Assembly (NCBI GenBank): GCA_022563595.1
Contig: JADFNB010000021.1
Coordinates: 1-54,782, forward strand
Direction: 5' to 3'
Source: Gemmatimonadota bacterium
GTDB lineage: Bacteria > Gemmatimonadota > Gemmatimonadetes > Gemmatimonadales > GWC2-71-9
DNA length: 54,782 bases
The first letter of the stretch is position 1. Each line of letters starts with the position of its first letter. This document shows positions 17,501-24,344 of the stretch, one piece after another. The notes below the pieces were generated by a model. That model was not told the DNA's origin and made no database searches. It worked only from the letters and a program-made list of their open reading frames with translations. The position numbers and the translations under genes are program-made.

Positions 17501-17602
17501 GATGTCGATCAAGACGAATTGGACGACGCGGTCGCCCGCGCGCTGTCGCTCTCCCGCGCGATACGCGCTGAGCTCGGCGCGCTGGCCGACGATCAGCGCT
17601 GA
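14525..17602 (+). CDS. Eco57I-like class I DNA adenine methyltransferase, large
   Basis: A 1025-aa protein that would methylate adenine N6 in DNA. A helical N-terminal region (1-310) precedes TGTFYTPESLVRQIVD at about 315-330, which introduces the methyltransferase fold. SAM-binding motif I is DPAVGSGAF at 375-383, followed by NLFGVDLSPVAVRLAELRL. The catalytic motif is NPPW at 610-613. A TaqI/Eco57I-like specificity region follows from about residue 770. I see no convincing D-(x)n-E-x-K nuclease motif at the N-terminus, unlike single-chain type IIG enzymes. The GTG start is at 14525. The helicase gene starts 13 nt after the stop, so the two act together, most likely in restriction or phage defence. 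Confidence 0.85.
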   Translation: MLRDALRLIRRARDLSDLFALLGYSRDDTPLDDGWTIVARWRSFRVVAGEHSDAREAARSHARRLAVSARPTLVVVLDPTRALALAGPYTGRPSGSRLLVVALDNPSRFALRQLAALAPDGAPNALALALRITDLLASEQVGERFFTAWRALQQRMAASLRPHGSSADREMAALLALTRVLFLYFVQEKGWLDGRTDYLRELLDTTLARRRHFHRTVLHPLFFGTLNRPPRERAPGAALGNVPYLNGGLFEPHPVERRIGPAVFPNALWRDAFDGLFDRFRFCVREGDEVDAIAPDMLGRVFERVMSDDERHATGTFYTPESLVRQIVDATIATALADDGPLSADLAERVVRGEPVPAPAAKAARHALRRLRLLDPAVGSGAFLLGALESLTLARLALHSRAGEATRWKMRRRVLKENLFGVDLSPVAVRLAELRLWLAIVADDPTRDPASVEPLPNLDAVVRQGNSLLDPIGAARALGIRLPHMRPETRAVHRARAALFDARGRVRSVRERELRRAEEALAHATVTSAEEYTRAALRDLAAAARGRDLFGARAGMTEPQQRRYRALRRQLAALRAAGRRIGDGEIPFFAFEVHCPDVTARAGFTVVVGNPPWVRAERLPPALRAALKERFAWWRSGPGRGFGHLPDLSVAFLERSLELTAPGGAVGLLVPSKLATAGYAARARETLVRETALTYLHRVPDREAARFRATIYPLALITKRTRPQRGHRVHLDFERQRSSSQRGLAGTGPWILLPDKARRALTRLLETGIPLAVAAPPALGIKTGADAVFVGAVVRRGRGTSVVRFGSDDVEIENTVLRRAIRGRDIDPFFVRPQRVLLWCYDAEGHPLIHLPPLARSYLSRHRTRLIERADYRTGPTWTLFRTVAAQAPWRVVWADIARHPRSVVVEETTARDALPLNSCYVAASRDRETVLVMSACLNSTWARVIVRATSDEARGGYRRNNARVIGRIPIPQPGRARKALAAVSARAHQHHDVDQDELDDAVARALSLSRAIRAELGALADDQR

Positions 17603-17615
17603 GTCGCTGGAGTTA

Positions 17616-19787
17616 GTGCGCGAGCCCGTCACCTCGTGGCTCGATCCGGGTCCGCGCCGCGATCCGTCGGAACTGCTTCCCACACTCCATCGGGCGGCAG
17701 CCGGTTGCTGGGATGATGACTGGGACCCGCCCCTGCCCAGCTGGCTGATGTCCCATCAGATATCCGCCGCTCGGCGGATCGCCGGCGCGTTGCGGGTATT
17801 TCGTGGTGCGCTGCTCGCCGATGATGTCGGTCTCGGCAAGAGCTATGTCGCCCTCGCAATCGCCGGCCGCTACCGCGGTGCCTGCGTCATTCCACCGGCC
17901 GCGTTGGTGCCGCAATGGCGGCGCCTGTCGGCGCGTCTCGGTGTTCCCGTCACCGTCGTATCACATGAGTCGTTGGGTAGAGGGCATCCAGTCCCCGAAG
18001 CGTCTCTGATCATCGTAGACGAGGCGCACCGGTTCCGGAATCCGAATACCAAGCGCTACGACCGCCTCGCTCGCGGCATTCGTCGAGCCGACGTCCTGCT
18101 CGTGACCGCCACGCCGGTCGTGAACCGCGGCGCCGATCTGGTCCAGCTGCTCCGTCTCTTCCTTCCCGATCACGGGGTCGCCCCGCTCGGTGTGCCGTCG
18201 CTGGAACGGGCGCTGGCCGCCGGGGAGCACACGCGTCTCATGCATGCAGTGGCACCCATCGTCGTCGCACGCTCCAACCGTGCGGCGCGTCCCGCGACGT
18301 CGCTGCCCACGCCAGTCGATTCGACCGTCATCACCGCGGCCCCCCTGGAAAGCCGCGCGCTTGGCCCGCTAATCGAGGCGCTCGACGCGCTGCGGTTCCC
18401 ATCGTTCGGCACCGATGCGGCGGCGCTCCTGCGACACCACATCTTCTATCGACTGGGGTCGTCGGCGGCAGCTTGCCGCGAGACCCTGTTGCGGCACAGC
18501 ACATATGTCCGGCGCGCCATCGCAGCGGCGAACCGCGGGGAAGAGCTGCCGCGCCGTGCGGCACGCGCCCTGTTCGGGAACGAGTTCGGCCCGCAGCTCG
18601 ACTTGCTACTCGGACGTTCCGACTGCGTGCGCGTGCGCACCGAGCACCTCGAGGCCGAGCACGCCGCGCTCACCAGGGCGGCCGCGACGATCGACCAGCC
18701 GTGTGACGCGCCCAAGGAACGGGAGTTGATCCGGATACTCGAGTCCCGTAGACGGCGAAAGACCATAGTATTCACCACCGCCACCACCACGGCGCTCGGA
18801 CTCGCCCGGCTCCTGGGATGGACGGGCGTTGCCGTCGTGAGCGGACGGGGCGCTCGGATCGCGTCCGGCACGGTACCTATACACGAGGCGTTCGACCTCT
18901 TCGCCCCGCGTGCGCGAGGCTGCGCCAGGCCGGGCCGTGCACTGCCACTCCACGTACTCATCGCCACCGATCTCGCGAGTGAAGGTCTCGACTTGCAGGA
19001 CGCCGATGCGCTCGTGCATTTCGATCTCCCGTGGACACCGCTTCGACTGCAGCAGCGGCTGGGTCGCATTGCGCGCCTGGGATCGACATTCCAAACCGTG
19101 GACGTATGGTGGTTCGCGCCGCCGCCCGAGATCGACGCGCGACTGCGGCTCGCTGAGCGGATCGATACGAAGTTGGCTACGCAACTGAGTCTCGCGGTCA
19201 CCAGTTCCAGTCGCATAGGACGCGCCCGCGTCTGCGGCGGATTCCTCGAGGCCCGGGAGCTGGCTGCCGCGGCACCGCACGGCGGGTCGCACGGATTCGC
19301 GGTCGTCGACCGGCCGGTGCAGACCATCTGCGCCCTCCGCTGGAACACGCCCGGCGGGGTCGTGCGTCAACTGGTCATGGCGGACGGAACCGGGGCGTTC
19401 CCGTCCCTGATCCTGCTCGGCGGCGCGGTGCCGCTCCACGCACCGCTCCCGGACGGTTGCCTGAGCGACATCCATCGGCTGGTGGCGACGCGCATCGCGC
19501 ATGCAACCGCCGGCCCGTCTCACCAGGCCGGCAAGACACTCATCCGACAGATCCTCGCACGCGCCAGGCATGCAGCCCACAACCGGCTGCCACGCCTATT
19601 GGCGCTGCTCGACCGGGTGCTGGATAGGGTACACGGGGGTATCGATATCGGCGCCGAACGGGAGCTAACCATCGCGCTGGCAAGCGAGAGACCGGTCCGG
19701 GCACTCCAACTGTGGCTCGGCCGGACTCCGGAACGCGAGGGCGACTGGAACGGTCCCTGGCTGGAAGCACTCGTCGTTGGCACATGA
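17616..19787 (+). CDS. SNF2/DEAD-type helicase paired with the methyltransferase
   Basis: A 723-aa superfamily 2 ATPase that should translocate on DNA. Walker A is in DDVGLGKS at 69-76, the Walker B box is DEAH at 135-138, motif III-like TATPVVNRG is near 166, and motif VI is QQRLGRIARLG at 479-489. A long insert between the RecA lobes (about 215-390) and a C-terminal helical region carry no recognised nuclease domain. GTG at 17616 is chosen for the GGAG 6 nt upstream; in-frame sequence opens earlier, at 17484, but overlaps the methyltransferase. The pairing resembles DISARM- or BREX-like architectures reduced to two genes, though no DrmB, PglZ or PLD gene is adjacent. Confidence 0.85.
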   Translation: MREPVTSWLDPGPRRDPSELLPTLHRAAAGCWDDDWDPPLPSWLMSHQISAARRIAGALRVFRGALLADDVGLGKSYVALAIAGRYRGACVIPPAALVPQWRRLSARLGVPVTVVSHESLGRGHPVPEASLIIVDEAHRFRNPNTKRYDRLARGIRRADVLLVTATPVVNRGADLVQLLRLFLPDHGVAPLGVPSLERALAAGEHTRLMHAVAPIVVARSNRAARPATSLPTPVDSTVITAAPLESRALGPLIEALDALRFPSFGTDAAALLRHHIFYRLGSSAAACRETLLRHSTYVRRAIAAANRGEELPRRAARALFGNEFGPQLDLLLGRSDCVRVRTEHLEAEHAALTRAAATIDQPCDAPKERELIRILESRRRRKTIVFTTATTTALGLARLLGWTGVAVVSGRGARIASGTVPIHEAFDLFAPRARGCARPGRALPLHVLIATDLASEGLDLQDADALVHFDLPWTPLRLQQRLGRIARLGSTFQTVDVWWFAPPPEIDARLRLAERIDTKLATQLSLAVTSSSRIGRARVCGGFLEARELAAAAPHGGSHGFAVVDRPVQTICALRWNTPGGVVRQLVMADGTGAFPSLILLGGAVPLHAPLPDGCLSDIHRLVATRIAHATAGPSHQAGKTLIRQILARARHAAHNRLPRLLALLDRVLDRVHGGIDIGAERELTIALASERPVRALQLWLGRTPEREGDWNGPWLEALVVGT

Positions 19788-19871
19788 CCGGGGTTAAACG
19801 CACATCATCTATGCGTTCCACCGGGGAGTGATCCAGAGAGCGCCTGGGAGCACTAGCTACCGCAGCCCATA

Positions 19872-19893
19872 TCTTCGGGTTATATTCGGGTTC
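19872..19893 (+). promoter_or_regulatory. 22-bp element shared with the imuB promoter, copy 1
   Basis: This element ends at the base before the ATG at 19894. It contains TTCGGG-N5-TTCGGG (direct repeats 11 bp apart) with TATATT between them. It matches the element at 22752-22773 at 20 of 22 positions. TATATT could be a -10 box, in which case the mRNA would be nearly leaderless, or the repeats could bind a regulator such as LexA. Confidence 0.6.
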
Positions 19894-20079
19894 ATGAGGT
19901 ACCACTGCGAACCCGAGCAGGTGCCCGCCGCGTCGGGCCACGAACTTCGTAACCTGTTGATCGGCAACTATATACTCCTCGAACGCAACCGCACGCCATG
20001 TCCGGAATGCGGAGTTGCTCTCATACGAGCCTCGGGATGCACCTATTGCCCCTGCTGCGGCTGGGGGAAGTGCGGGTGA
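19894..20079 (+). CDS. Small zinc-ribbon protein
   Basis: A 61-aa protein with C-terminal cysteines at 36, 39, 49, 52, 54, 55 and 60 in the arrangement CPECG...CTYCPCCGWGKCG, so it should bind one zinc ion. The ribbon resembles the C-terminal tail of B12-dependent ribonucleotide reductase (NrdJ), but no NrdJ catalytic part is present here. The N-terminal 30 residues (PAASGHELRNLLIGNYILLE) look helical. ATG at 19894 is taken as the start because it directly follows the conserved regulatory element. The stop overlaps the start of the radical SAM gene (GTGA), so the two proteins are made together. Confidence 0.65.
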   Translation: MRYHCEPEQVPAASGHELRNLLIGNYILLERNRTPCPECGVALIRASGCTYCPCCGWGKCG

Positions 20080-21083
20080 GCCTTCCGGTGCTCGAGCGCC
20101 GGAGGAGCGGAACACAGTTCGTCGAGCAGCGCGCGCGCACGATCCTGAACCCACCCGAGTCGACCGGCATGCATTTCTGGTCGCTGAATCCGTACGTGGG
20201 GTGCGAGTTCGGGTGCAGCTATTGCTACGCGCGTTTAGCACATCGTTACGTAGTCGAGCGCGCCAGGGACCGCGGGCAGACGCTGTTAGAGCAGGAATGG
20301 GGATGGGAGGCGTTCGAGCGGGTCATCTTCGTCAAGCGCCGGGCCGATGTGCTGGCCGCGCTCGACCGTGATCTCCCGCGCATCAGGCGCCGCAACGAGG
20401 GGCTGCGGCAGACGATCGCCATCGGAACGGCGACGGATCCATATCAGCCGGCCGAGCGCAAGTTCGCCATCACGCGTGCGGTGCTGGTTCGGCTGACCTC
20501 GGAGCGCGGGCTGCGCGTCGGCCTGGTCACGAAGAGCCCGCTGGTCTGTCGGGACATCGACCTGTTGCGCGACCTACAGAGACAGCACCACCTCACGGTG
20601 CACGTCTCGCTCATCACGACCGACAAGCGCATCGTGCGGGCGTTCGAGGCGCGCACCCCGCTGCCGCACGCACGGTTCCGCGCGCTGAACAAGCTGGTGG
20701 CGTCGCAGATCAACGCCGGGCTCATAGTCGCACCGGTACTGCCCGGACTCACTGACTCCAAGCGGGCTTTGCGCCGGCTGTTTCGCGCGGCGGCCGCCGC
20801 GGGCGCGCGGTTCGTGCACGCGAGTCCCTTGCGCGTCTCTCCGGCCGTGCGCGCTCCCTTCTTCCCGGTCCTGGAGCGGCACTTCCCCGATCTCGCGGCG
20901 CGGTATCGGCGGGCCTACGCGCAGGCGAGCGAGGCACCGGAAGACTACCGCAACGCGCTACAGGAACGGGTGCAGGACATCGCCCGCCAAGTCGGGCTCC
21001 CACTCGATACGTCGCTCGCTGCGTCCGACTCCGAACCGGCACAGCTCAGCTTTTGGTCGCCGCCCACTGCCGTGGATGAGTGA
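20076..21083 (+). CDS. SPL-family radical SAM protein (Rv2578c-like)
   Basis: A 335-aa radical SAM enzyme. The 4Fe-4S ligands are C43-x3-C47-x2-C50 in NPYVGCEFGCSYCYAR. The protein belongs to the spore-photoproduct-lyase-like clade often annotated as Rv2578c, with IGTATDPYQPAERKF near residue 115 and LVTKSPLVCRDIDLL near 155. Such enzymes are candidates for DNA photoproduct or nucleic-acid repair, but their substrate is unknown. GTG at 20076 is chosen because GGGGAAG lies 5 to 11 nt upstream and it overlaps the zinc-ribbon stop. It lies in the cluster with imuB and dnaE2 and shares their promoter element. Confidence 0.85.
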   Translation: MSLPVLERRRSGTQFVEQRARTILNPPESTGMHFWSLNPYVGCEFGCSYCYARLAHRYVVERARDRGQTLLEQEWGWEAFERVIFVKRRADVLAALDRDLPRIRRRNEGLRQTIAIGTATDPYQPAERKFAITRAVLVRLTSERGLRVGLVTKSPLVCRDIDLLRDLQRQHHLTVHVSLITTDKRIVRAFEARTPLPHARFRALNKLVASQINAGLIVAPVLPGLTDSKRALRRLFRAAAAAGARFVHASPLRVSPAVRAPFFPVLERHFPDLAARYRRAYAQASEAPEDYRNALQERVQDIARQVGLPLDTSLAASDSEPAQLSFWSPPTAVDE

Positions 21084-21243
21084 CTTTGATGCGTTTCGTG
21101 AGCGCCGATTCAAAACCGGCGATGAGCGACCCCAATGATCGGGGCGCACGGGTTGGCATGGTGGGGGCGGCCCGACACGGGACGGTATCCGGTGCGCATC
21201 CAACCGTAGGGGCGTGCCCTCCCGGCATACCTACCAGTGGGAG

Positions 21244-22161
21244 TCAGTCGTCCAGTTGGAGCCGCACCTGCGGCGAGTCGTCGTCGGTACGCCGCGCCGC
21301 GTCACCTCCGATGCCCACCTGCGCGAACGCGCCGCTGAAGGCGTCGAGCAACTGCGGCGGGACCTCAACCCGCTCTTCCCCGTACATCTTCTTCAGCATC
21401 GCCGCGTTCGCCGCCGCCTGCCCGACATAGTGGTTGTTGGTGATCACGTAGACCTCCTGCGCCTGTCGCGCCACCTCGTGAATCCGCTCGAGCCAGCCCT
21501 CCAGCTCTCCCTTGGTATAGAAGTAGTCGTAGCGCTCGTGCGACTCGGCGTTCTCGCGAAACCAGTTCTCGTAGTTGCGCCCGTGGAGCCGCACGTACCC
21601 GACCGTGCCGGTCACCTTCGCGTCGGGCGTGATCGACTTGGCGAACACGGGCTGGTCGATGTTCACGATCGCAATCCCGCGCTCGACGAGACCGGCGTAG
21701 AACTCCGGCTCGTTCCAGGAGCTGTGACGTACCTCTACGGCGAGCGGAAAGTCCTGGAATGCGCGCAGGACATCGTCGAGCCATTCGCGTGACGCGGACT
21801 CGCGCTTGAACGACCACGGGAACTGGACCAGGATGCAGCCGAGTCTGCCGGCATCCCTGAGCGGCGCGAGACCGTCGCGTACCGCCTGGACGTCGGATCG
21901 GCTCCACGCCTCATCGCGCTCGTGCGTGAACCGGCGCCACAGCTTGGCGGTGAACGCGAACCGGGCATTATGCGCTACACGCTCTGCCCAGGAAGCGGCC
22001 GACTTGGGGGCCGGCGGGTGGTAGAAGCTCGAGTTGATCTCGATCGCGTCGAAATAGCGGGCGAGATAGGAGAGGGGATCGAACCCCTTCGGCCTGGTGG
22101 CCGGGTAGACCGGTCCCCACCAATCCTTGTAATCCCAACCGGCGACGCCGAACCGGATCAT
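21244..22161 (-). CDS. DUF72 domain-containing protein (second copy)
   Basis: A 305-aa DUF72 protein, distinct from the one at 1137-1952. Family features are RFGVAGWDYKDWWGPVYP at the N-terminus, EINSSFYHPP near residue 41, LVQFPWSFK near residue 112, VEVRHSSWNEPEF near residue 140 and the C-terminal VYVITNNHYVGQAAANA. This copy has a longer middle region (YVRLHGRNYENWF) typical of the larger subfamily. It sits between the radical SAM operon and the imuB cassette, a common location near DNA repair genes, but its role is unproven. Confidence 0.9.
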   Translation of the reverse strand: MIRFGVAGWDYKDWWGPVYPATRPKGFDPLSYLARYFDAIEINSSFYHPPAPKSAASWAERVAHNARFAFTAKLWRRFTHERDEAWSRSDVQAVRDGLAPLRDAGRLGCILVQFPWSFKRESASREWLDDVLRAFQDFPLAVEVRHSSWNEPEFYAGLVERGIAIVNIDQPVFAKSITPDAKVTGTVGYVRLHGRNYENWFRENAESHERYDYFYTKGELEGWLERIHEVARQAQEVYVITNNHYVGQAAANAAMLKKMYGEERVEVPPQLLDAFSGAFAQVGIGGDAARRTDDDSPQVRLQLDD

Positions 22162-22298
22162 CTAGCCCCGCCCAAACGATCGCGTGACGGAGCACCGCTG
22201 AGTGCGCGCCGAATCATCTTCTCCACCTCCCGTGTCGTGTTGCGCCATAGCAGGTCGTCCCTGGGCCGGGTCGGTAGTCAACTTCCCCTTGGAGAGTT

Positions 22299-22568
22299 CT
22301 AGGACCGCTTCAAGACGTGATCCTCGGTGAGTGATGGCTCGAAAGGGTACGAACGGGTGGCTTCGGTCGTGGCCAACTCGTAGCCGCGCCCTTTCGTCGC
22401 ACCCACGGAAACGATCGCACCTTGTGCCACCAAGGTGCGTAGATGGCGATTCACCGCTTGCCGCGAGATACCGAACCTCTCGCTCGCCGCACGCGAGGGG
22501 TTTTCTTGCCCACTCCCAATCGCTTCGAGCATGAACGCCCGGATTGCCAACGAGCTACCGCGCGTCAT
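22299..22568 (-). CDS. Winged-helix regulator, apparently truncated
   Basis: An 89-aa protein consisting almost only of a DNA-binding domain: SRAASERFGISRQAVNRHLRTLVAQGAI followed by the wing TKGRGYELA. This N-terminal domain and the following EPSLTEDHV are those of larger regulators that continue into an ATPase-like and a DUF4325 (STAS-like) domain; here translation stops at that junction. ATG at 22566-22568 is taken as the start, leaving the GTTTCCAAT repeats as upstream operator. An in-frame ATG at 22620-22622 would place the operator inside the coding region. It is divergent from imuB. Confidence 0.65.
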   Translation of the reverse strand: MTRGSSLAIRAFMLEAIGSGQENPSRAASERFGISRQAVNRHLRTLVAQGAIVSVGATKGRGYELATTEATRSYPFEPSLTEDHVLKRS

Positions 22569-22586
22569 GTCCACCGGAAGAATTGG

Positions 22587-22619
22587 ATTGGAAACTTTGC
22601 TGTGATAGAGGTTTCCAAT
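22587..22619. promoter_or_regulatory. Inverted repeat operator at the HTH gene
   Basis: ATTGGAAAC at 22587-22595 and GTTTCCAAT at 22611-22619 form a perfect 9-bp inverted repeat with a 15-bp centre, directly upstream of the HTH gene start. The same half-site recurs at 22695-22703. It is probably the binding site of the HTH protein itself. Confidence 0.6.
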
Positions 22620-22672
22620 CAATCGTATCCATTTGTATAAAAAGCAGTTGCAGTAGCACCCGTGAGGTGAGT

Positions 22673-22706
22673 ATTAGAAACATATATCTATTTTATTGGA
22701 AACATA
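22673..22706. promoter_or_regulatory. Direct repeats of the same half-site, 22 bp apart
   Basis: ATTAGAAACATA at 22673-22684 and ATTGGAAACATA at 22695-22706 are spaced by two helical turns in a strikingly AT-rich segment. They match the half-site of the inverted repeat at 22587-22619 and lie between the divergent HTH gene and imuB, so they can control either. Confidence 0.6.
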
Positions 22707-22751
22707 ACTGCTTGTCCTAACGAGGGCGGGGGAGCACTTGTGAGGCGCCTG

Positions 22752-22773
22752 TCTTCGGGATATATTCGGTTTC
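22752..22773 (+). promoter_or_regulatory. 22-bp element shared with the radical SAM operon, copy 2
   Basis: This element holds TTCGGG-N5-TTCGG with TATATT between and is identical at 20 of 22 positions to 19872-19893. It lies 35 bp before the chosen imuB ATG. Because imuB-dnaE2 cassettes are SOS-controlled in other bacteria, a LexA-type site is the leading guess, but this sequence is not one of the LexA boxes I know. Confidence 0.6.
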
Positions 22774-22808
22774 CCTGCGGGGGGTGGTTCCATGAAAGGT
22801 GGCGGGCC

Positions 22809-24068
22809 ATGGCAGCGGCAGAGCGGCGGCACGGCAAAGCGGGGTGGCGGTCCGACCACGCCGCCTGTCTCTGGATCCCGCTCTTTGCTCTCCGCTGCGA
22901 GGAAGAGCGCCGCCCCGAATTCCGGGGAAAGCCCGTCGCGCTGCTGGCGCCGGAAGACAGCCGCCGCATCTGGCAGGCGTCCCCGCGCGCGCGTCATCTG
23001 GGTGTGCGGCCCCGCATAACCGTGAGTCAGGCTATCGGACTCTGCCCCGCGCTCTCGCTCATCGAACCCGACCCCGTCCACTACGACGAGCAGTTCGCGC
23101 GTCTGCTCATGCGGCTCGAGCACGTGAGTCCGGTCATCGAGCCGGCGGAGTTGGGGCGGGTGTTCGTAGGGGTGGACGGATTGGAAGGACTGTTGGGGCC
23201 GCCGGCGAGACAGTTGGCGGTGATTGGGCGGACAGTAGGACGGACGGACAGTGATTCCCCGACCGTCCGCCTGGGCTGGGGCCGGGGAAAGTTCGTCTCC
23301 TGGGTCGCGGCCACCCGTGCGAAGCCCGGTGCTCCCGTCATCGTGGACGACGGGGATAGGGTGGAGTTCCTTGCCGCTCAGCCCCTCGCCGTACTGCCGC
23401 TCGATCCCGACAACCACCGCCGGCTCACGCAACTCGGCTTGACGACATTGGGCCAGCTCGCCGCGTTGCCGGAAGCGGCCGTCATCGCGCAATTCGGTCG
23501 CGAAGGCCGCGCGGCCTGGCGACTCGCCTCGGGCATGGCGGACGAACCGGTCGAGGGACGAGAACGGCCGCAACCGATCACGGCGTCGCTCGATTTTCCT
23601 TCACCCATCAGCGACCGCGGCATGCTGGCACACACGATCGGCGTATTGATCGAGCACGCATTGCGCGATCCGCGTCGCACGGGATGGCGCGTGCACACCG
23701 TCCGCGTTCGTGCCCAACTCGAGCAGGCTGGCTCATGGCTGATCGAGGCGATGCTCAAGGACCCTTCCGCGCTCCGCGCACACATCGCGGCACCGCTCCA
23801 CGTCAGGCTCGAACAGACACCACCTACCGGCGCGGTAGAGAGCCTCACGGTCGAGTTCACCGCGTTCGCCCGCGGGACCGACGCACTCCAGCTCTTCGCC
23901 CGTGACGCCGCCGCCGCCGCGCGTGCCGGCCGCCGCCGCGCGCTCCGTGCCGCGGCCCGCGAGATCCAGGCGCGGCTCAAACGCCAGATGCTCTACCGCG
24001 TAATCGAGGTCCAACCATGGTCGCGCATTCCCGAACGCCGCTACGCCCTGATCGCCTTCGAGCACTAA
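22809..24068 (+). CDS. imuB: ImuB-type Y-family DNA polymerase-like protein
   Basis: A 419-aa catalytically inactive Y-family homologue that recruits DnaE2 for mutagenic translesion synthesis. The DinB-like N-terminus reads ACLWIPLFALRCEEERRPEF and GKPVALLAPEDS; the metal-binding acidic residues of active polymerases are missing (VFVGVDGLEGLLG replaces the SIDE motif). A helix-hairpin-helix region (LTTLGQLAALPEAAV) and a little-finger-like C-terminus follow. ATG at 22809 is chosen over GTG at 22740, because the latter would bury the shared promoter element in the reading frame. DUF6504 and dnaE2 follow. No imuA gene is seen. Confidence 0.85.
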   Translation: MAAAERRHGKAGWRSDHAACLWIPLFALRCEEERRPEFRGKPVALLAPEDSRRIWQASPRARHLGVRPRITVSQAIGLCPALSLIEPDPVHYDEQFARLLMRLEHVSPVIEPAELGRVFVGVDGLEGLLGPPARQLAVIGRTVGRTDSDSPTVRLGWGRGKFVSWVAATRAKPGAPVIVDDGDRVEFLAAQPLAVLPLDPDNHRRLTQLGLTTLGQLAALPEAAVIAQFGREGRAAWRLASGMADEPVEGRERPQPITASLDFPSPISDRGMLAHTIGVLIEHALRDPRRTGWRVHTVRVRAQLEQAGSWLIEAMLKDPSALRAHIAAPLHVRLEQTPPTGAVESLTVEFTAFARGTDALQLFARDAAAAARAGRRRALRAAAREIQARLKRQMLYRVIEVQPWSRIPERRYALIAFEH

Positions 24069-24307
24069 ATCTGCCATCCGTGGCGGTCGTGGAGCTGGAC
24101 GAACGAGGACTGCCAACGGTGGTCATGGCGGAAGACGGCGGAGAACAACGGAAGGTGGAGATGATAGGGGAAATCTGGCGCGTGGATGACGAATGGTGGC
24201 GCACGCCCATCAACCGCCGGTACGTGGAGGTCATTCTCGAGGGCGGCAAGCACGTGATGCTGTTCGAGGATCTGGTGACGAACGTGTGGTTCGTGCAAAT
24301 GCCGTAG
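24017..24307 (+). CDS. DUF6504 family protein
   Basis: A small protein (96 aa from ATG 24017; 75 aa if it starts at GTG 24080, just after the imuB stop). The conserved part is EMIGEIWRVDDEWWRTPINRRYVEVIL...LFEDLVTNVWFVQ. Members of this family are typically found between imuB and dnaE2, as here, and may be accessory to the mutasome. The 52-bp overlap with imuB makes the later start attractive, but no clear ribosome binding site decides it. Confidence 0.75.
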   Translation: MVAHSRTPLRPDRLRALNLPSVAVVELDERGLPTVVMAEDGGEQRKVEMIGEIWRVDDEWWRTPINRRYVEVILEGGKHVMLFEDLVTNVWFVQMP

Positions 24308-24344
24308 TGGTGAACGCGTCCCTGTCCCCTGTTCCCCTGACCCC

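Noticed and set aside
22740-22808. Upstream GTG start for imuB
   Set aside because: It would place the conserved promoter element within the coding region; the ATG at 22809 fits the family start and has AAAGGTGG upstream.
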